64,000 nt of DNA from Smallanthus sonchifolius (Eukaryota; Streptophyta; Magnoliopsida; Asterales; Asteraceae), in the NCBI GenBank assembly GCA_023525975.1, contig CM042027.1:13907001-13971000 (forward strand). Direction: 5' to 3'. A program made the translations under genes and the position numbers. Below, piece after piece: positions 1 through 12,146 of the stretch. The stretch's first letter is position 1. Each line of letters begins with the position of its first letter. Under the pieces are notes generated by a model. That model saw only the letters and a list, made by a program, of their open reading frames with translations, searched no databases and had not been told where the DNA came from.

Positions 1-58
1 TGAAGAAGGAGGTGTGTGAGGGGGTTGGTGTGAGATGGCATCAAATGGTTGGTTGAGA

Positions 59-122
59 TCTCAAGTGAGGGGGCTCACTTAAGGGGAACACCCCCCCCCC
101 TCTCAAGTGAGGGGGCTCACTT
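59..122. repeat. 22-bp direct repeat around a poly-C run
   Basis: The same 22 bases occur at 59-80 and 101-122, separated by 20 bases that include a run of about 11 C (90-100). Each copy contains the near-palindrome AAGTGAGGGGGCTCACTT. The second copy runs into the target-site duplication of the next hAT element. No gene is seen in bases 1-127. Confidence 0.8.
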
Positions 123-127
123 GGGGT

Positions 128-665
128 TAAGGCTGACAATTTTTGACATGGACATGTTAACATGACACGACACGACACGTAATTAACATGTCTCGTGTTT
201 GACCTAACAGGTTTCGTGTCTTAAACAGGTCGACACGTTAGGCACATGTTAAATTCGTGTCTTAACATGTTAAAGACATGTTAACCTGTTAAGACCCGTT
301 AGGGACATGTTAACACTTAACATCTTATTTGCATCTAAATTCTAGGCCGATTCCATTAATTAATTTCGTTTTTATGGGTTTTTGTTTTAAAAAGGTTTTG
401 GATTTATTATGTTAATGGATGTTATGATTGGACTTTTTAAATTTTATTAAGTTTTGGCATTTTTTTTCTTTTATTACATATGTTATATTTATTCCTCTTT
501 TTAAACAGGTTTCTAAACAGGTCCCTTAACAGGTGATCTGTTTCTAAACAGGTCGTGTTCGTGTTTGGAAAAAATGACACGATTAGTTATCGTGTCGTGT
601 TCGTGTTGAGCACAACAAGTCATCGTGTCTTATGGTGTTGTGCCTGACATGTTATGCCAGCCCTA
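128..665. mobile_element. Non-autonomous hAT element, 538 bp
   Basis: The ends read TAAGGCTGACA on the left and, inverted, TAGGGCTGGCA on the right. They are flanked by the exact 8-bp duplication CTTGGGGT (120-127 and 666-673), the size expected for hAT. The subterminal parts are full of short ACACGAC/GTCGTGT and ACATGTTAA/AACAGGT repeats, which in known hAT elements serve as transposase-binding clusters. There is no coding capacity, so it depends on an element elsewhere. Confidence 0.85.
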
Positions 666-673
666 CTTGGGGT

Positions 674-3003
674 TGATGTGAGGGTATACCCCTTGCCCTA
701 AAAATCCGCATGACACAAAAAAAGAAAGTGGCATTTTACAAAGATATTATATAAAATAAGGAATATATGACTTTTTTTTAACGACAAATCTACCATACTT
801 ATACTCATAAATTACATCAAATAATTTACTTCATATCTAGGTTTGAACTCAGGACTTCACATTTAAAAGAGAAGAGACTTTATCAAATGATCTATTACCA
901 TATTTAGAAGGAATATATGACTTACGAAGTTTACCAGAGTCAAGAATTTGTAATAAATGGTGATGAAGCTTTTACGGTAGGATACAAAAGTGCAAACCAA
1001 CCTTGTAAGTGTTTGTTCGATGTGCTGTTTGATTCCTAATTCCTGTCACATGTGAAATCTTGCCGGGGAAACATTGACCAATCGGACCTTGGCCACTCTA
1101 CTTTTATTTACACTTGCATTAAGAATTAATATTTTAATACATTTTGAAAAATAAATATTAACAACCCATATATGTTTTAAAATATATAGCATTTAGTTGG
1201 ATTTAATAACATTTTACTAGCTAGCTAGCTAGCTAGAGCTTAATTAATAATTTATTAATTTGGTATAAGAGAACAAGGTGTACATACTTATGAGACTTAA
1301 AAGCATCATTAGCACTTGTTTAATTAATAATACAACAACAAATCCACCAGATCAGTGTAGCTATTATTAGTATAAAGTAAGTGTGTACTTGATCACCACT
1401 AATAATATCTTCACATAACCATGAATTAGCATGCATACACCTAAGCAAAAGTGTCTTTTCTTTTTCTTTCTTTATCGGATCCTTCATGAATCATGTTTCC
1501 TTCTATATCATCATGAAGACCATTCAAGCCATCCTTTTTCAAGTATTTGTATACATAAACTCTAAATACCTTTTTAAAATATTTAATGAACAACATACAG
1601 GCGTGGCTCAAACATATTTTAGGGTTTAAAGCTAACTTTGAAATTAAGGCCTTTTTGACCAAAAAAAATTGAATATATGAAAGTTTTTAAAATGTAATTT
1701 TATAGATCGTTAAAATTATGTATAATATTAATGTTTAGTCCCAATATTATCATAGTAACCATAAATAAACCTTCAATCATTTTGTTACATATTCTCATTT
1801 ATTTTCTAAAAAGATAAAAATTGGTGGATTATCACATATATTTTCAACTTAAATTAATATAGATTAACGTAGTTTTTCAACTTTTTGAGTCTCTTAAAAT
1901 TTAGGAGCTTAAAACGATTGTTTTAGTTTCTTGTACTGTAGAGACGCCACTGACAATATAAAATAATTTATAAGTTGTAAAGCTTTTAGATATATGATTT
2001 TTTTTAGCTAAATGTAAAATAGAAATATTCTAAGAGAATTTTTGTAAAAAAGATAAAGTATCTCTCTCTCTATATATATATTATCATATTAAAAAAACTT
2101 ATATACTTTATGCACAATATATATTAAAATATTACATTTACTTGAACTGAACTCATGAGAAGCACCTACCCACCATACGATATTTTGGTTCCAACTATTA
2201 TATCAAACCTAATTTGATGTACCACATCTTACCTAAAACTTACAAGTTTCAACATCTAATGTGTCAACATATTATCTTTACTTATTCGCACTCAATCAAA
2301 TGTTTGACCATGAATTGAAGAGATTAAACATTTGCAAGCTATAAATAATAAATGTTAATCAAATAATTTGATAAAAACCCATGAAAGAGTAGCCTTTAAT
2401 ATTATTACATATAATCATGCTATGTCCATAAAAGGTAAAGATAATGTTATGAATTTAAGCTATATTAGCAAAACCTAATCAAATCCAAAACATTTACACA
2501 TCTATCATTGTGCATATTATTGGTCGTTTTGACGTTATATATCTTCTTTCTCTCTTCAACATCTCTTTTCGCATTTTGTCATATTACTCATTAATTTAAG
2601 TATTTTTTAAGGCCAAAGATTATATATTTGTGTTTTCTGTATAGTAGAGCAGGTGACATACTTATTCTGTCTCTTCTTTTCTCTAGTGATTAAAAATAGA
2701 CCATTGGAGAATAAAAGCATGACAACAAATGAGAAAAGGGTGTTCTGCATTGATATAAAAATAAGACCTCTCCTATTTCCACTCCATTCCTTTTTGACCC
2801 CATCATGCCTCTTTCTCTTTACTCTCTGATCCAATGTTACACCCATTTGCTCATCCCTTAAACCTCAAAATCTCTTAGTTCCTTTTTTTTATCATAAACA
2901 ACACTTCCAACTAATATGATATGACAGTTCTCTTTGGTTGAACTAAAACTAGCTAACATATTCAATCAACTCAAATAATCAACTCCATTTGTGCAGCTTC
3001 TAC
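674..3003. other. Gene-free AT-rich region upstream of gene 1
   Basis: I see no supported gene here. A 73-codon reading frame on the minus strand at 1441-1662 has no recognisable domain and is treated as chance. There is a CT/TA microsatellite near 2061-2085. The last few hundred bases (about 2550-3003) must hold the promoter and 5' UTR of the gene starting at 3004, but no core element stands out. Confidence 0.5.
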
Positions 3004-5064
3004 ATGGCTCAACAGGTAAGGCTCATTTAGGGTTTCATGTTGGTAATTTGTTCATCCATTTGAGTTGAATGCAGGAAGAGGGTGGATGGCCTTTGGGACT
3101 ACAACCATTGAATGCAAGAGCAAGAAACCATGATTATTCAGGATCAATCTCATGCAACACCTTGCTTAGTAGCTCTCCTACTTTAACCTCAGCTTCTTCT
3201 TCTGATCTAGATACACAGGTTTGTTTGTTGGAGTTAATCTTGCTTTCTTTTCTTTCATTTTGTGAAACCGAAGCTATGAATCTGAGGCTTGTTTGATCGA
3301 TAAAGCGGTTGAGTTAACTTGCTCAAATGATCCATTTATCGATCATAAGTTTGATTCGGGTTTCACTGATACGTTTCATAATGTTGATACCTACATAGTT
3401 TTCTTAATTAAATACCTACACCTTTTGAGGTTGACCCAACTTCAAAACAAGTTTTATAGTTTAGACACAATGTACTTAATCTGCAATTAGTTGCATTTTT
3501 GTAAAGTGAATGGAAGGTTAGTCTGACCATCGTATATACTCGTACGTATGTCATTGGTGGCTCTACGATACAAGTAACTAAAGCAACCGCTTTAGGCCCC
3601 CAAATTTTAAAGGCCCAAAAAAATTGAAGAAATTACTCCGGTCTATATATTAACGTAAAAATATATGTGATAATTTATCAACTTTTGTGTTTTTAGAGAG
3701 AAATGATAATCTGCCAACTTTTGTGTTAACATTATACGTTTTCACGTTCCATAAAATTATATTTTAGTAATTTTTATATATTTAGAAAATTTTCACAAAA
3801 AACCATAATTTTGTTGTTCGCTTTAGGCCCCAAAATATGTTGACCCGGTGATGTATGTATGTATTGTATGTGTGTATTGTATGTATGTATGTATGTGTGT
3901 ATTGTATGTATGCGTGTATTGTATGTATGTATGCATAAGATCTTGAGGTACCACAATAAAAGAATAAGAGATGAGAATCTTTAAGTCACGGAGTTCTTTA
4001 GAATTAATAGCAAATCTATCAGCTTTAACTTTTTGTTGGGTTAAACAACTTCTTTTAAGAGTAGAAATTCTCTAGATTTAGATTAAGTACAATTTGGGAT
4101 GCATAATGTACAAGTTATCTCTGCAATCGGTTTCATCTCTGAACGTTTCAAGTTGTGTCTCATTCGGCCCAGGCTTCTTTTGGTATGAGACATACATAAA
4201 GACATACAAACCTAATTCCAAATTTAATTTATGCTCTTTGGAGTTGATGATTCAAACATTTTTCTACCTAGAAACAAGTGAATTTATGTGCAATTTAAAA
4301 TGACACTTTTGACCCTGTAACAAGCGTGTGCTTTTCACATGTCACCTATATATATAAGAGGTATTTGGGATTTTGGGGTACATCAAGATGAGAGTATGTT
4401 TTGATGTTTACCATAAAACCCGTGTTACTTCTTATTTTTATTTTAAATATGATACATAAGATGGTTATACAACTAATCACTTATCTTATTCTCTCTTGCA
4501 TGACATACAATGTGATGTTAGAAGTATGATTATGTTTTAGAGTTTTTACCTAAAACCGTGTCTTTTTTAATATTGAGATTGCTATTGTTTATGAAGTCCA
4601 CAGGGTCTTTCTTTCATGACAAGAGCATCACCCTAGGTAACCTCTTGGGTGTTTCAAGCATTGTAGAACTCTCAAGAAGATCTTTAGGAAGTAGAAGGAG
4701 AGTCGTCTCCGAAACCATAACTTTGGGACACAACAGATCAAACCCCAAATCAAAAACTTGGTGTTTCAAATTTTGTTTGTGCCCAAGAGATAACGTTGAT
4801 GTTGATATCGCTAGAAATAACACTGTTCCACTTGGCCGGTTTCTTGAAGTGGAAAGAAGAGCCGCTCATGAGCATAGGCGAGATCAACATAGTCCAATGA
4901 TTTATGGACCTGATGAGCTTGCACTTTCTCAACCTTTTGGGGAGCTACCTAATTCATTGTTTGTGGATGGGCGAATTGCACCTCCAACCCAATCAAGCCT
5001 CACGTCAGGTTCAGATTCTAATGAAAGAAAAGAGGGTAGAAGATCGAGAACTCTATGTTTTTGA
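3004..5064 (+). CDS. Small plant-specific protein of unknown function (At3g17950-like)
   Basis: Exons are 3004-3015, 3075-3218 and 4597-5064. All introns are GT-AG and the total is 624 nt (207 residues plus stop). The first exon codes only Met-Ala-Gln-Gln. Exon 2 carries the EEGGWPLGLQPLN motif and a Ser-rich stretch ending SSSDLDTQ. Exon 3 continues with STGSFFHDKSITLGNLLGVS, a basic Arg/Ser stretch, then PLGRFLEVERRAA and PNSLFVDGRIAPP. From memory these blocks match the Arabidopsis protein listed as At3g17950, a small plant-specific family without an assigned role. No signal peptide, membrane segment or catalytic motif is visible. Intron 2 is long (1378 bp) and holds a hAT-like MITE and a microsatellite. 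The exon structure is well supported; the function is unknown. Confidence 0.85.
3552..3853. mobile_element. Degenerate hAT-like MITE in intron 2
   Basis: The left end CATTGGTGGCTCTAC and the inverted right end CATCACCGGGTCAAC are imperfect inverted repeats. CGCTTTAGGCCCC occurs near both ends in the same direction, a pattern common in old plant hAT MITEs. The target duplication cannot be read cleanly because the right end runs straight into a TATG/TGTA microsatellite. Confidence 0.5.
3853..3935. repeat. TGTA/TATG microsatellite
   Basis: About 80 bp of imperfect GTAT/TGTATGTA tandem repeats abut the right end of the intronic MITE. The array probably grew from the MITE target duplication, since the left flank is also ACGTATGT. 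Confidence 0.8.
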
Positions 5065-6892
5065 GAACTTGAAATGTTGCTCGTTTTGTGAGATTGCCGT
5101 ATATTTGTCATTCATAACGTGTTTGATGTGTAGATTTGAGTGATTAAACAATTAGAGTTTGTTTTTTTTCGCTTAGACAATTAGATTATGTAAAAAAATA
5201 TATGCTTGTGATTCGGTTCGTATAAATGATGTATGATTTAATGGGAGACAATTTTGGTTTAGTTCTTTCAGGTTCATATAATTTACCAATTATTTATATT
5301 AACCAAATCAATATCCTGATTTAGAAACATACAAAAATAGAAACAGGGGACTGTTTTAATGAGATCTATTTAATAGTCAAAGAATAGAAATGTGTCTTGG
5401 AGATTTGGGTGAAAAATGAGGTTTTTTACTAAGTTACAAAATATTTTTTTGTCAAATTTGGACAGAAATAAATATATGTAACTGATGTTAATATTCTTAT
5501 TTCTTTTTGGGTTTGTGTTCTCTTACGTGAGACCTTCGCTAGGAAACAAATCACGTCCAAAACAGAGCTAAGATAAATGAGATATCGATTTTCAAAGTTG
5601 GGTATTTAGAGCTGTTAAAATTTAGATTTTCTTGAGTAGAAAAGTGGAGGAACCAAATAAAAAGCATTGAATACGTTTAATTCTCTTTATTTTCGTTTTT
5701 AATTTTGATCGGCTGATACGATTATTAATTCTTGTATAAATACCAAGCCTTCTTTGACATTTCAATAGACTGAAAAATCACAAAACACAACAGTAACTTT
5801 GTAGGAACTCTCTAGCTTTGCTCTCTTCTTCTCAAGGTATCTTTTCAGGTTTAGAGTTCTCACCCGTTGTACACACAACTTCGGCTGTTGTACTCTGGAA
5901 AACATTCGAGCTCTTTTGGGAGACTCAGAATTTGTTTTAAGTAACCCATGTTAAACACGAATCCTCGGTCACAAATTTAGTATTCGTTTTTTTGTTTTGT
6001 ACTTTTCTTTATTTCTATTGTAAAAGTATTGTAATTTACTAATTTCTTTATTTTCTTGTATTGTATTTGGAATTTATACAAGTGTTAGCCGTATATTTTT
6101 GACGGACGGTTCCTACAATACTTGCATTGCCGGATACATATATTGCATTACTGCATTAGTGCAATAATATATCTCATGCTTGTTTTTTATGTGTTATTTA
6201 CGTCTCAGATACTCGAGTGATATCGATTTACCGGACATTTTTAAACATTGACATTAGTAAAGAAAATCTAGAGTCCACCGCCGTCTATCATATATATACA
6301 AAAAGTTCTTCAGAAAATCTACATGACTCAAAAACTTCCCTTAAAAACCGGCTTCAACCCAAACAGGTTTGACAAAAACCGGTTTTGACTTTTGTGACCA
6401 GACGTGAACCAGTTTGGAGTTTGAAACCGATTTTTGCATCTATATATATACCCCTATAGCCATGTTAGTAATTAATTATATAGCGTGGAGTTTTGTGACG
6501 TGACAACATGATTGCGTAACCACGTTGGTTCGAGTGTCCATCTTTATTTCATCTAACACCGACAAAAATTACATTGTACGGGATAACCAGCTAAAATACC
6601 ACCATTCATTCGTGTATCATCAATAAAACGCGTTATTCTAAGAAATCGTGAATTTTGGTTTGTATAGCATCTATATTCATTTTATGGGGATGTCTGTGTA
6701 AGTCATTAACTAAAATCATAACCTTATAACGCATTTAAACACATAAAACGAAAAGACATCTATGTTATTTGTTGATTGTTTTCTATATTTGATGGTGATT
6801 CAAACATATCGAATGTGTTTAGTAAATTGGTTTTACTTGACGCTATCAACTTATCAAAATATTAGAGCATGGCTATGAATCCTCATATAACA
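5065..6892. other. Gene-free region between gene 1 and the TE nest
   Basis: No coding region is supported. A TATAAATA box at 5735-5742, followed about 30 bases later by CA-rich sequence and a pyrimidine-rich leader (about 5815-5840), looks like a plant core promoter. It could equally belong to an unrecognised LTR, and no ORF follows it. The rest is AT-rich sequence without clear repeat ends. Confidence 0.4.
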
Positions 6893-6978
6893 TGATGGGG
6901 TATACGAACTTTATTAGACTAGATATTATACTTTGTATTTATTACATTCTTCAGGGTACTTATGTGTAAATATTTGTA
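6893..6978 (+). repeat. Copia 5' LTR remnant
   Basis: This stretch matches 37528-37592 plus 40272-40281 over most of its length, and both begin TGA-GGGTATA. The copy stops a few bases before the gag ATG at 6984, so the LTR 3' part, the primer-binding site and the leader appear to be deleted. Confidence 0.65.
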
Positions 6979-6983
6979 TCTAT

Positions 6984-7444
6984 ATGGCCTCTCTACATCC
7001 TGCTGTGACAGTGACCAACATCCGAAACTTCATCCCCATCACCCTAGAAATGGAAAAGGGGCAATATACGTCTTGGGTTGAGTTGTTCAAGATCCATTGC
7101 CGAGCCTACGAAGTTATAGATCACATCCTGCCACCCACCCATTCACCATTTACATCCTCTAAAGACAAAGCCAAAGAAGAAGATGTGGCTGCTATAGAAA
7201 AGTTATGGCCACGACTTGACGCCATTGTTTTACAATGGATATATGGGACGATCTCTAACGATCTCCTGCACACCATCCTTAAACCCGGCGCCACTGCAGC
7301 CCAAGCATGGCAAGCTCTAGAAAGCATCTTCATTGATAATTGTTCCTCCTAGGCACTATATCTCGAGAACAGATTCTCAAATACCAAGCTAGACTCCTTC
7401 CCCAACGTCTCAGCCGATTGTCAAGAACTCAAGACCATCTCTGA
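6984..7444 (+). pseudogene. Copia gag, N-terminal part
   Basis: The reading frame starts at ATG 6984 with MASLHPAVTVTNIRNFIP and contains the copia Gag core, including YTSWVELFKIHCRAYEV and the WQALESIF block (UBN2/Retrotran-gag type). A stop at 7350-7352 and frame changes after it break the gene before the hAT insertion at 7445. Gag would package element RNA in virus-like particles; this copy cannot make a full protein. Confidence 0.8.
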
Positions 7445-7945
7445 CTAAGCAGTTAATGTGGAAAAATATCGGTTATCGGTCAAGGATCGCTATTTGAGAT
7501 ATCGGTTCTCGCGGTGGGATATCAGTAGCTTTTATATCATGTATAAACTTATATACACACACATATATAATATTAACAGTCAAAACTAAAAAATGTCAGT
7601 ATTTTATATTAGAAACATGATCTAGCAGGTGTGCGAAGTGCGAAGTGCGAACGTGGGTGTATTAGGAAGTTAGGGCATTTACTTCGATGGATTTGGCTAT
7701 GGGTACAAGGCATTGGGCCAACATGTTTAAAGGAGAATGGGCTTTGGGGCAGAAAAATGTTAAAAAAGGGCCAAGATTAGTAAACCGAGAAACTCGGTGA
7801 GACAACCGATATTATGGAATCAAAATCTCGATAAATATCACCGATAATATCGGGACCGATATTTTGACCGATATTTCGACCAATATTTTGACATAGGACC
7901 GATAACCGATATATAACCGATGTATCGCCGATATCGACTGCATAG
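7445..7945. mobile_element. Non-autonomous hAT element, 501 bp, in copia gag
   Basis: The exact 8-bp duplication ATCTCTGA flanks it (7437-7444 and 7946-7953). The ends are CTAAGCAGTTAAT and, inverted, CTATGCAGTCGAT. The right third is crowded with CGATAT/ATATCGG copies and the left has ATCGGTTATCGG, typical hAT subterminal repeats. Removing it restores the copia gag phrase around SDQLSNVEAPVTNQRL. There is no coding sequence. Confidence 0.9.
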
Positions 7946-7953
7946 ATCTCTGA

Positions 7954-9109
7954 TCAGTTAAGCAACGTTGAAGCCCCTGTCACCAATCAGCGTTTGGTAC
8001 TACAACTCATCGCTGGCCTCAACGATAAAATTTGAAGGCATTGCTATGTTACTTCAACAAACCGATCCTCTCCCTGACTTCTACACCGCCAGTTCAAGAC
8101 TTGTTTTGGAAGAAACACGGAAGACAAATCACTCCAAAACCAGCCCTACTACTGCCCTTCATGCCGCCACCACCCCACCTTCCCCAACTGCCCACTCTGA
8201 TCTCAGGCGCCATGTTGGTATTGACCCAATTCATCGCTACAGTGGCAGGGAGTACACCGATCACCCATACCGGGGTCATGGCAGATCTGGTCGTGGACAA
8301 GGCAGGGGCAGATCTCGCGAAAGGGGGCAGTATAATAGCAGCGGGAACCGTTTTCAACAGTGGGCTCCATCTCCTCCAGCCTGGGGTCCACCCTCTCACT
8401 ACACCAACCCCCCTTAGCATACCCCACAGTGGCCCGGACCTCCTGTCCCTTTACCCACCTCTCCTGCATCCAGAAACAGACCTGGATCAGCAGGGCTTCT
8501 TGGGATACAACCATCACAGGCATACACTGCATCTGCGCGTTCCTTCACCCCTACCAATATTGAACAAGCCCTGCATATAATGACGCTGAATCCAGATCAG
8601 AATTGGTACCTTGACACTGGAGCAACCAACCACATGTCCAACACCACAGGTAACATATTAACTTATTTCAATAATAGTACGCCAAACCATATTGTTGTCG
8701 GTAACGGTTTCCAAATACCCATACAAGGTTCTGGACACACCACACTTACCCAACCATACCCAACCATTAAGCTTAACAACATCCTTCACGCACCTCACCT
8801 ATCAAAAACTTATTATCATTTCCATTGAATTTGACCCATTTGGTTTTCTTGTGATGGATTACCATACGCGGATTCCTATCCTTCGATGTGATAGCACGGG
8901 AGAACTTTATCCATTGTCCTTGCCCGCTACTCAAGTCACAAGTCCCTCCACTTTTGCTGCCCTGTCTCAAGAGTTATGGCATTCTCGGTTGGGACACCCG
9001 GGATCCTGTCTTTTACATATTTTGAATAAAGACAAGTCTATTGCAATTTCCCACTTTAATAATAAACATTTGTGCCAATCTTGTGTTTTTGGCAAGCATG
9101 TTAAACTTA
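7954..9109 (+). pseudogene. Copia gag C-terminus, protease and pre-integrase
   Basis: The gag continues with TNQRLVLQLIAGLN, then a frameshift near 8030, then GIAMLLQQTDPLPDFYTASS and an Arg/Gly/Ser/Pro-rich tail to about 8570. The protease follows with active-site LDTGATNHM at about 8612-8638 (Asp of D-T/S-G). A second frame carries the pre-integrase block WHSRLGHPG and the CX2C pair CQSCVFGKHVKL of the integrase zinc site. The Athila-like element interrupts right after HVKL. At least two frame changes make it non-functional. Confidence 0.8.
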
Positions 9110-10206
9110 TGATTGAGGCGTAATAGTTTAATCATTGTGATGTCTAAAATTAATGTTTTAATGTTTAAAGGAAGCTAGAATGGTTTGAATTGGTGAGTAT
9201 TTGTAATTGCAGGTTTAATGATTAAAGGAAGCAAAACAGCACAAAAAAGGAGTAGTGTATTTGGTCCGGCGTATTGGCAGCGTAAGCAGAGGAAAATCAA
9301 CGTATTTGGTATCTGGGTAGCGTATGATACACCGGTATCAGCGTATGATACGCCCGAGACGCTGCAAAGTCGGGATTTTGAGATTTTTGACCATATTTAA
9401 ACGATGATTTTTAGGGTTTCGAATGTACTTTCTTCTTGGATGAATTCCAGAGCATCTTGGGCGATTTTTAGGTTGTTTTATTGTTTGTTTCATTATTTCA
9501 ATCAAGATAGAAGATTCTGGGTTAGTTTGTTTGGATACAATAATGGTTATGCGTAGCTAATTCACTCGTGGTTGTTCCCGGGTGTAGGATTGCTTATGTT
9601 TTATGACTTTTCTTGGTTTATACTTTTTTGGATTGGATTCGTGATTTAATCGTATGATTACTTGCAGTCTTTTCTTTTTTCGTTATTGATTAAACAGTTT
9701 GGTTCATTGGGATTTGGTGTTGTCATCAGTTACTTGGTTGTTTAATCGTGAACCATTGATTCCATTAGATTTTATGTTCTAAAATTGGTAGTTAATTAGC
9801 TAGTTATTCAACATGTGTCAATTGTTCGGTTTTATAATCGTTAATCAACACAGTCAAATATTCTGGCTTTTACCTATTTATCAATAAGTGGTGTTTTGCA
9901 ATCCATGTTTATGTGGAGTTCAACAAGTATTTATCTAGTTTGTCGTTAATGTGTGTGATCCGAACCCGGGAGCGATCCGTTTTCTCTTAATCACTTTTAA
10001 GTTAATTAAAGTTTGTTGCTTTGGCAATAGTTTTCTAAATCAATAATCAAGGTCTACTAGTTTCTATGTTTTCGTTAAGTAATAATTAAATAGCATTCTT
10101 CACGAATTTCTTGTAGGTTCGACAACCTTACTTTCCGTACTACAGTTTTAAGTAGCTAAGGAACAGTTTTTAAATATATTTTTGATTAGCCTTTGACACG
10201 CAATCA
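9110..10206 (+). repeat. Athila-like 5' LTR
   Basis: The 1097-bp copy aligns along its length with 25110-26207. Near 9300-9365 it contains GCGTATGATACGC and related short palindromes. Confidence 0.9.
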
Positions 10207-10209
10207 TAA

Positions 10210-10227
10210 TGGCGCCGTTTCCGGGGA
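10210..10227 (+). promoter_or_regulatory. Primer-binding site (tRNA-Asp type)
   Basis: TGGCGCCGTTTCCGGGGA begins three bases after the 5' LTR end and resembles the complement of the plant tRNA-Asp 3' end, where minus-strand DNA synthesis starts in Athila elements. Confidence 0.8.
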
Positions 10228-10312
10228 ATACGTGCGCAAAGTGCTATTTTTGATTTACGTTGTTTAGTGCGGTACTACTTTGGTGTGTTTACTTGTGCAG
10301 GTCTACAAGTTT

Positions 10313-10715
10313 ATGCATACACGGCGTTCAGGAATAACATCACCACTCTTGTTTGATCCAGAAATAGAAAAAGCAGCAAAAGCAAATAGAAAACTTCAAG
10401 GAACAGTCCAAACAATCTTAGAGAAGCTTGAAAGTCCATCTATGAGGATGTCACAAAATCAACCTATAAACCAGGAACCTAATCAAGGTGGGGATCAAAA
10501 CCCACCAATTCCACCCCAACCAGATCTGTTATTCCCCAACCAACAACAAAACCAACCAACAACCACCTATTCCACCAAACCAAAACCAACCACCACCCAG
10601 ATTCCAACAACATTTACCTTAACCCGTGTTTAGAAATCAACCTTATCAGCCTCATGATAGTTACCCAAGCTACTCAGATTATGAAGATGATGAGCGGATG
10701 TCATCGGGACGCAGC
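10313..10715 (+). pseudogene. Athila-like gag, N-terminal part
   Basis: The frame opens at ATG 10313 with MHTRRSGITSPLLFDPEIEK, the usual Athila Gag beginning, and runs into a Gln/Pro/Asn-rich stretch. It stops at 10631-10633, but the next frame continues with a Ser/Tyr/Asp-rich part up to the solo LTR at 10716. A frameshift near 10625 therefore broke it. Gag continues at 11925 and again at 20722 after the nested insertions. Confidence 0.75.
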
Positions 10716-11924
10716 TGATCGATGTCGTTTGGTCAATCAAAAACAATACTTAAACACCTTAGATAGCAAGGGTAAGTAGAGTATCATATCCACGAGGAGT
10801 ATGTGGAAAGTGTTACTTTGTTACAATGATTCAAAGACAAAACAATAAACTACTTTAGATTTAGGTTTAGAACAATAATGAGAAGGGTAATCCTCTCCGG
10901 GGTTCGGGTATGCAAACACAAGTTCATCCAAGACAATTAGCAATCGATTACATAGACATAATCATTCGGTTCAATTGAATTCAGTGATAATATGAGAACC
11001 CGTTGTGAGTAAAACTTGTTCTCATACAACCATCAATGACAAACCAACTATAATCCAACCCCCAAATTGTCCCCGATGTAAAGAAATCCGAGACTATTGA
11101 GACTTGAACAACAATTCGAAATCAATCAATGACATTTAAAGTATTCAATCAATAAATGGAATCATATGGCTTAACATGCCAATCAAGATTACAAACCAAG
11201 CTAAACATACAAGCATTCACAAGTGTTCAACAAAACCCTAGACCCAAAAAGGACTACAATGGATTTAGCCACTCATACTCATAAAAATAATCAAATCTAG
11301 TGTACTAGGACTTACAATCATCAAATATCAAGAATAACCGGTCCAACTATGGTAGAAATCGCCTCTTGGGAGCTTTGGAACGGCTGGAATCGATGATAGT
11401 CGGAATGGGGACTGCTGGAGGTGAAAGACTGATTTAGGTTAATTTTTCCCGTAAAAACGTTTTCTCGCGTACCGCGAGGATGGGAGACAAGTCCCTCGCG
11501 TACCGCGAGGGACATGTTAGCCGGGGGCGCCTTTTAAAATCTTCGCGTACCGCGAAGGACAACACAGCCGGCATAATTCGTCAAATCCTCGCGTACCACG
11601 AACTTCTTGGACCAGTCCTCTGCGTACCGCGAAGGACAACACAGCCGGCATAATTCGTCAAATCCTCGCGTACCGCGAGGAACGCCTCTAAGGTCTTGGC
11701 GTACCGCGAAGGACCTGATTTCCAGAAACTTTTGCCGTTTTACATTTTAACCCCCTGTACTTTCATGCCTTCTCCATTATAATTCGTTTTCCGCTCATTT
11801 AGCACATAATCCTAGGAGGTAGACACAACCACAAACACGCATAAAACCGAACAAATATACACAACCAAATAACTAAAACGCACACGCAATGAGATGTAAA
11901 CACGGGTTATTAAACCCTACATCA
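10716..11924. mobile_element. Solo LTR, 1209 bp, unassigned family
   Basis: A block with TGAT...ATCA ends is flanked by the perfect 5-bp duplication GCAGC (10711-10715 and 11925-11929) and has no internal region, primer site or coding sequence. This is what recombination between the two LTRs of a full element leaves behind. Positions 11455-11715 hold seven copies, some imperfect, of a CTCGCGTACCGCGAG palindrome. The sequence between two of them (ACAACACAGCCGGCATAATT and on) is itself repeated. Confidence 0.85.
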
Positions 11925-12146
11925 GCAGCCATCACCCACAGCACGGTTCTCAACATGAGAACTGGGATGAAGAAAAAGAGTGGTACGACAAGAACCACCA
12001 GGAGGCATTCCCTCCCAGAAATCAGAGAGTAGATGGAGTGGATGGATGGGTACAACCACCACCAAGGGCAAATTATAGGTACCAACCAAGAAATCATCAC
12101 AAGGATAATCCGGGTAATTTTGAGAGAGAGAATCAGTACAGGCAGC
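11925..12146 (+). pseudogene. Athila-like gag, middle part
   Basis: This short open stretch between the solo LTR and the Tekay insertion encodes a hydrophilic His/Glu/Asn/Arg-rich segment, including ENWDEEKEWYDKNHQEAFPP. It links the gag parts before and after the insertions in the same orientation. Confidence 0.65.

Noticed and set aside
1441..1662. Minus-strand 73-codon reading frame as a small gene
   Set aside because: No ATG in good context, no recognisable domain and Lys/Ile/Phe-rich composition as expected from AT-rich sequence.
5735..5850. TATA box and leader as an endogenous pararetrovirus or hidden gene
   Set aside because: No downstream ORF, primer site or viral protein motif could be found; left as an unexplained promoter-like stretch.
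11455..11715. CRISPR-like array of CGCGTACCGCG repeats
   Set aside because: Spacing is irregular, spacers are partly repeated, and the array lies inside a plant LTR.
10716..11924. Solo LTR read as a large MITE
   Set aside because: TG...CA ends with a 5-bp target duplication and no terminal inverted repeats beyond TGAT/ATCA fit an LTR, not a DNA transposon.
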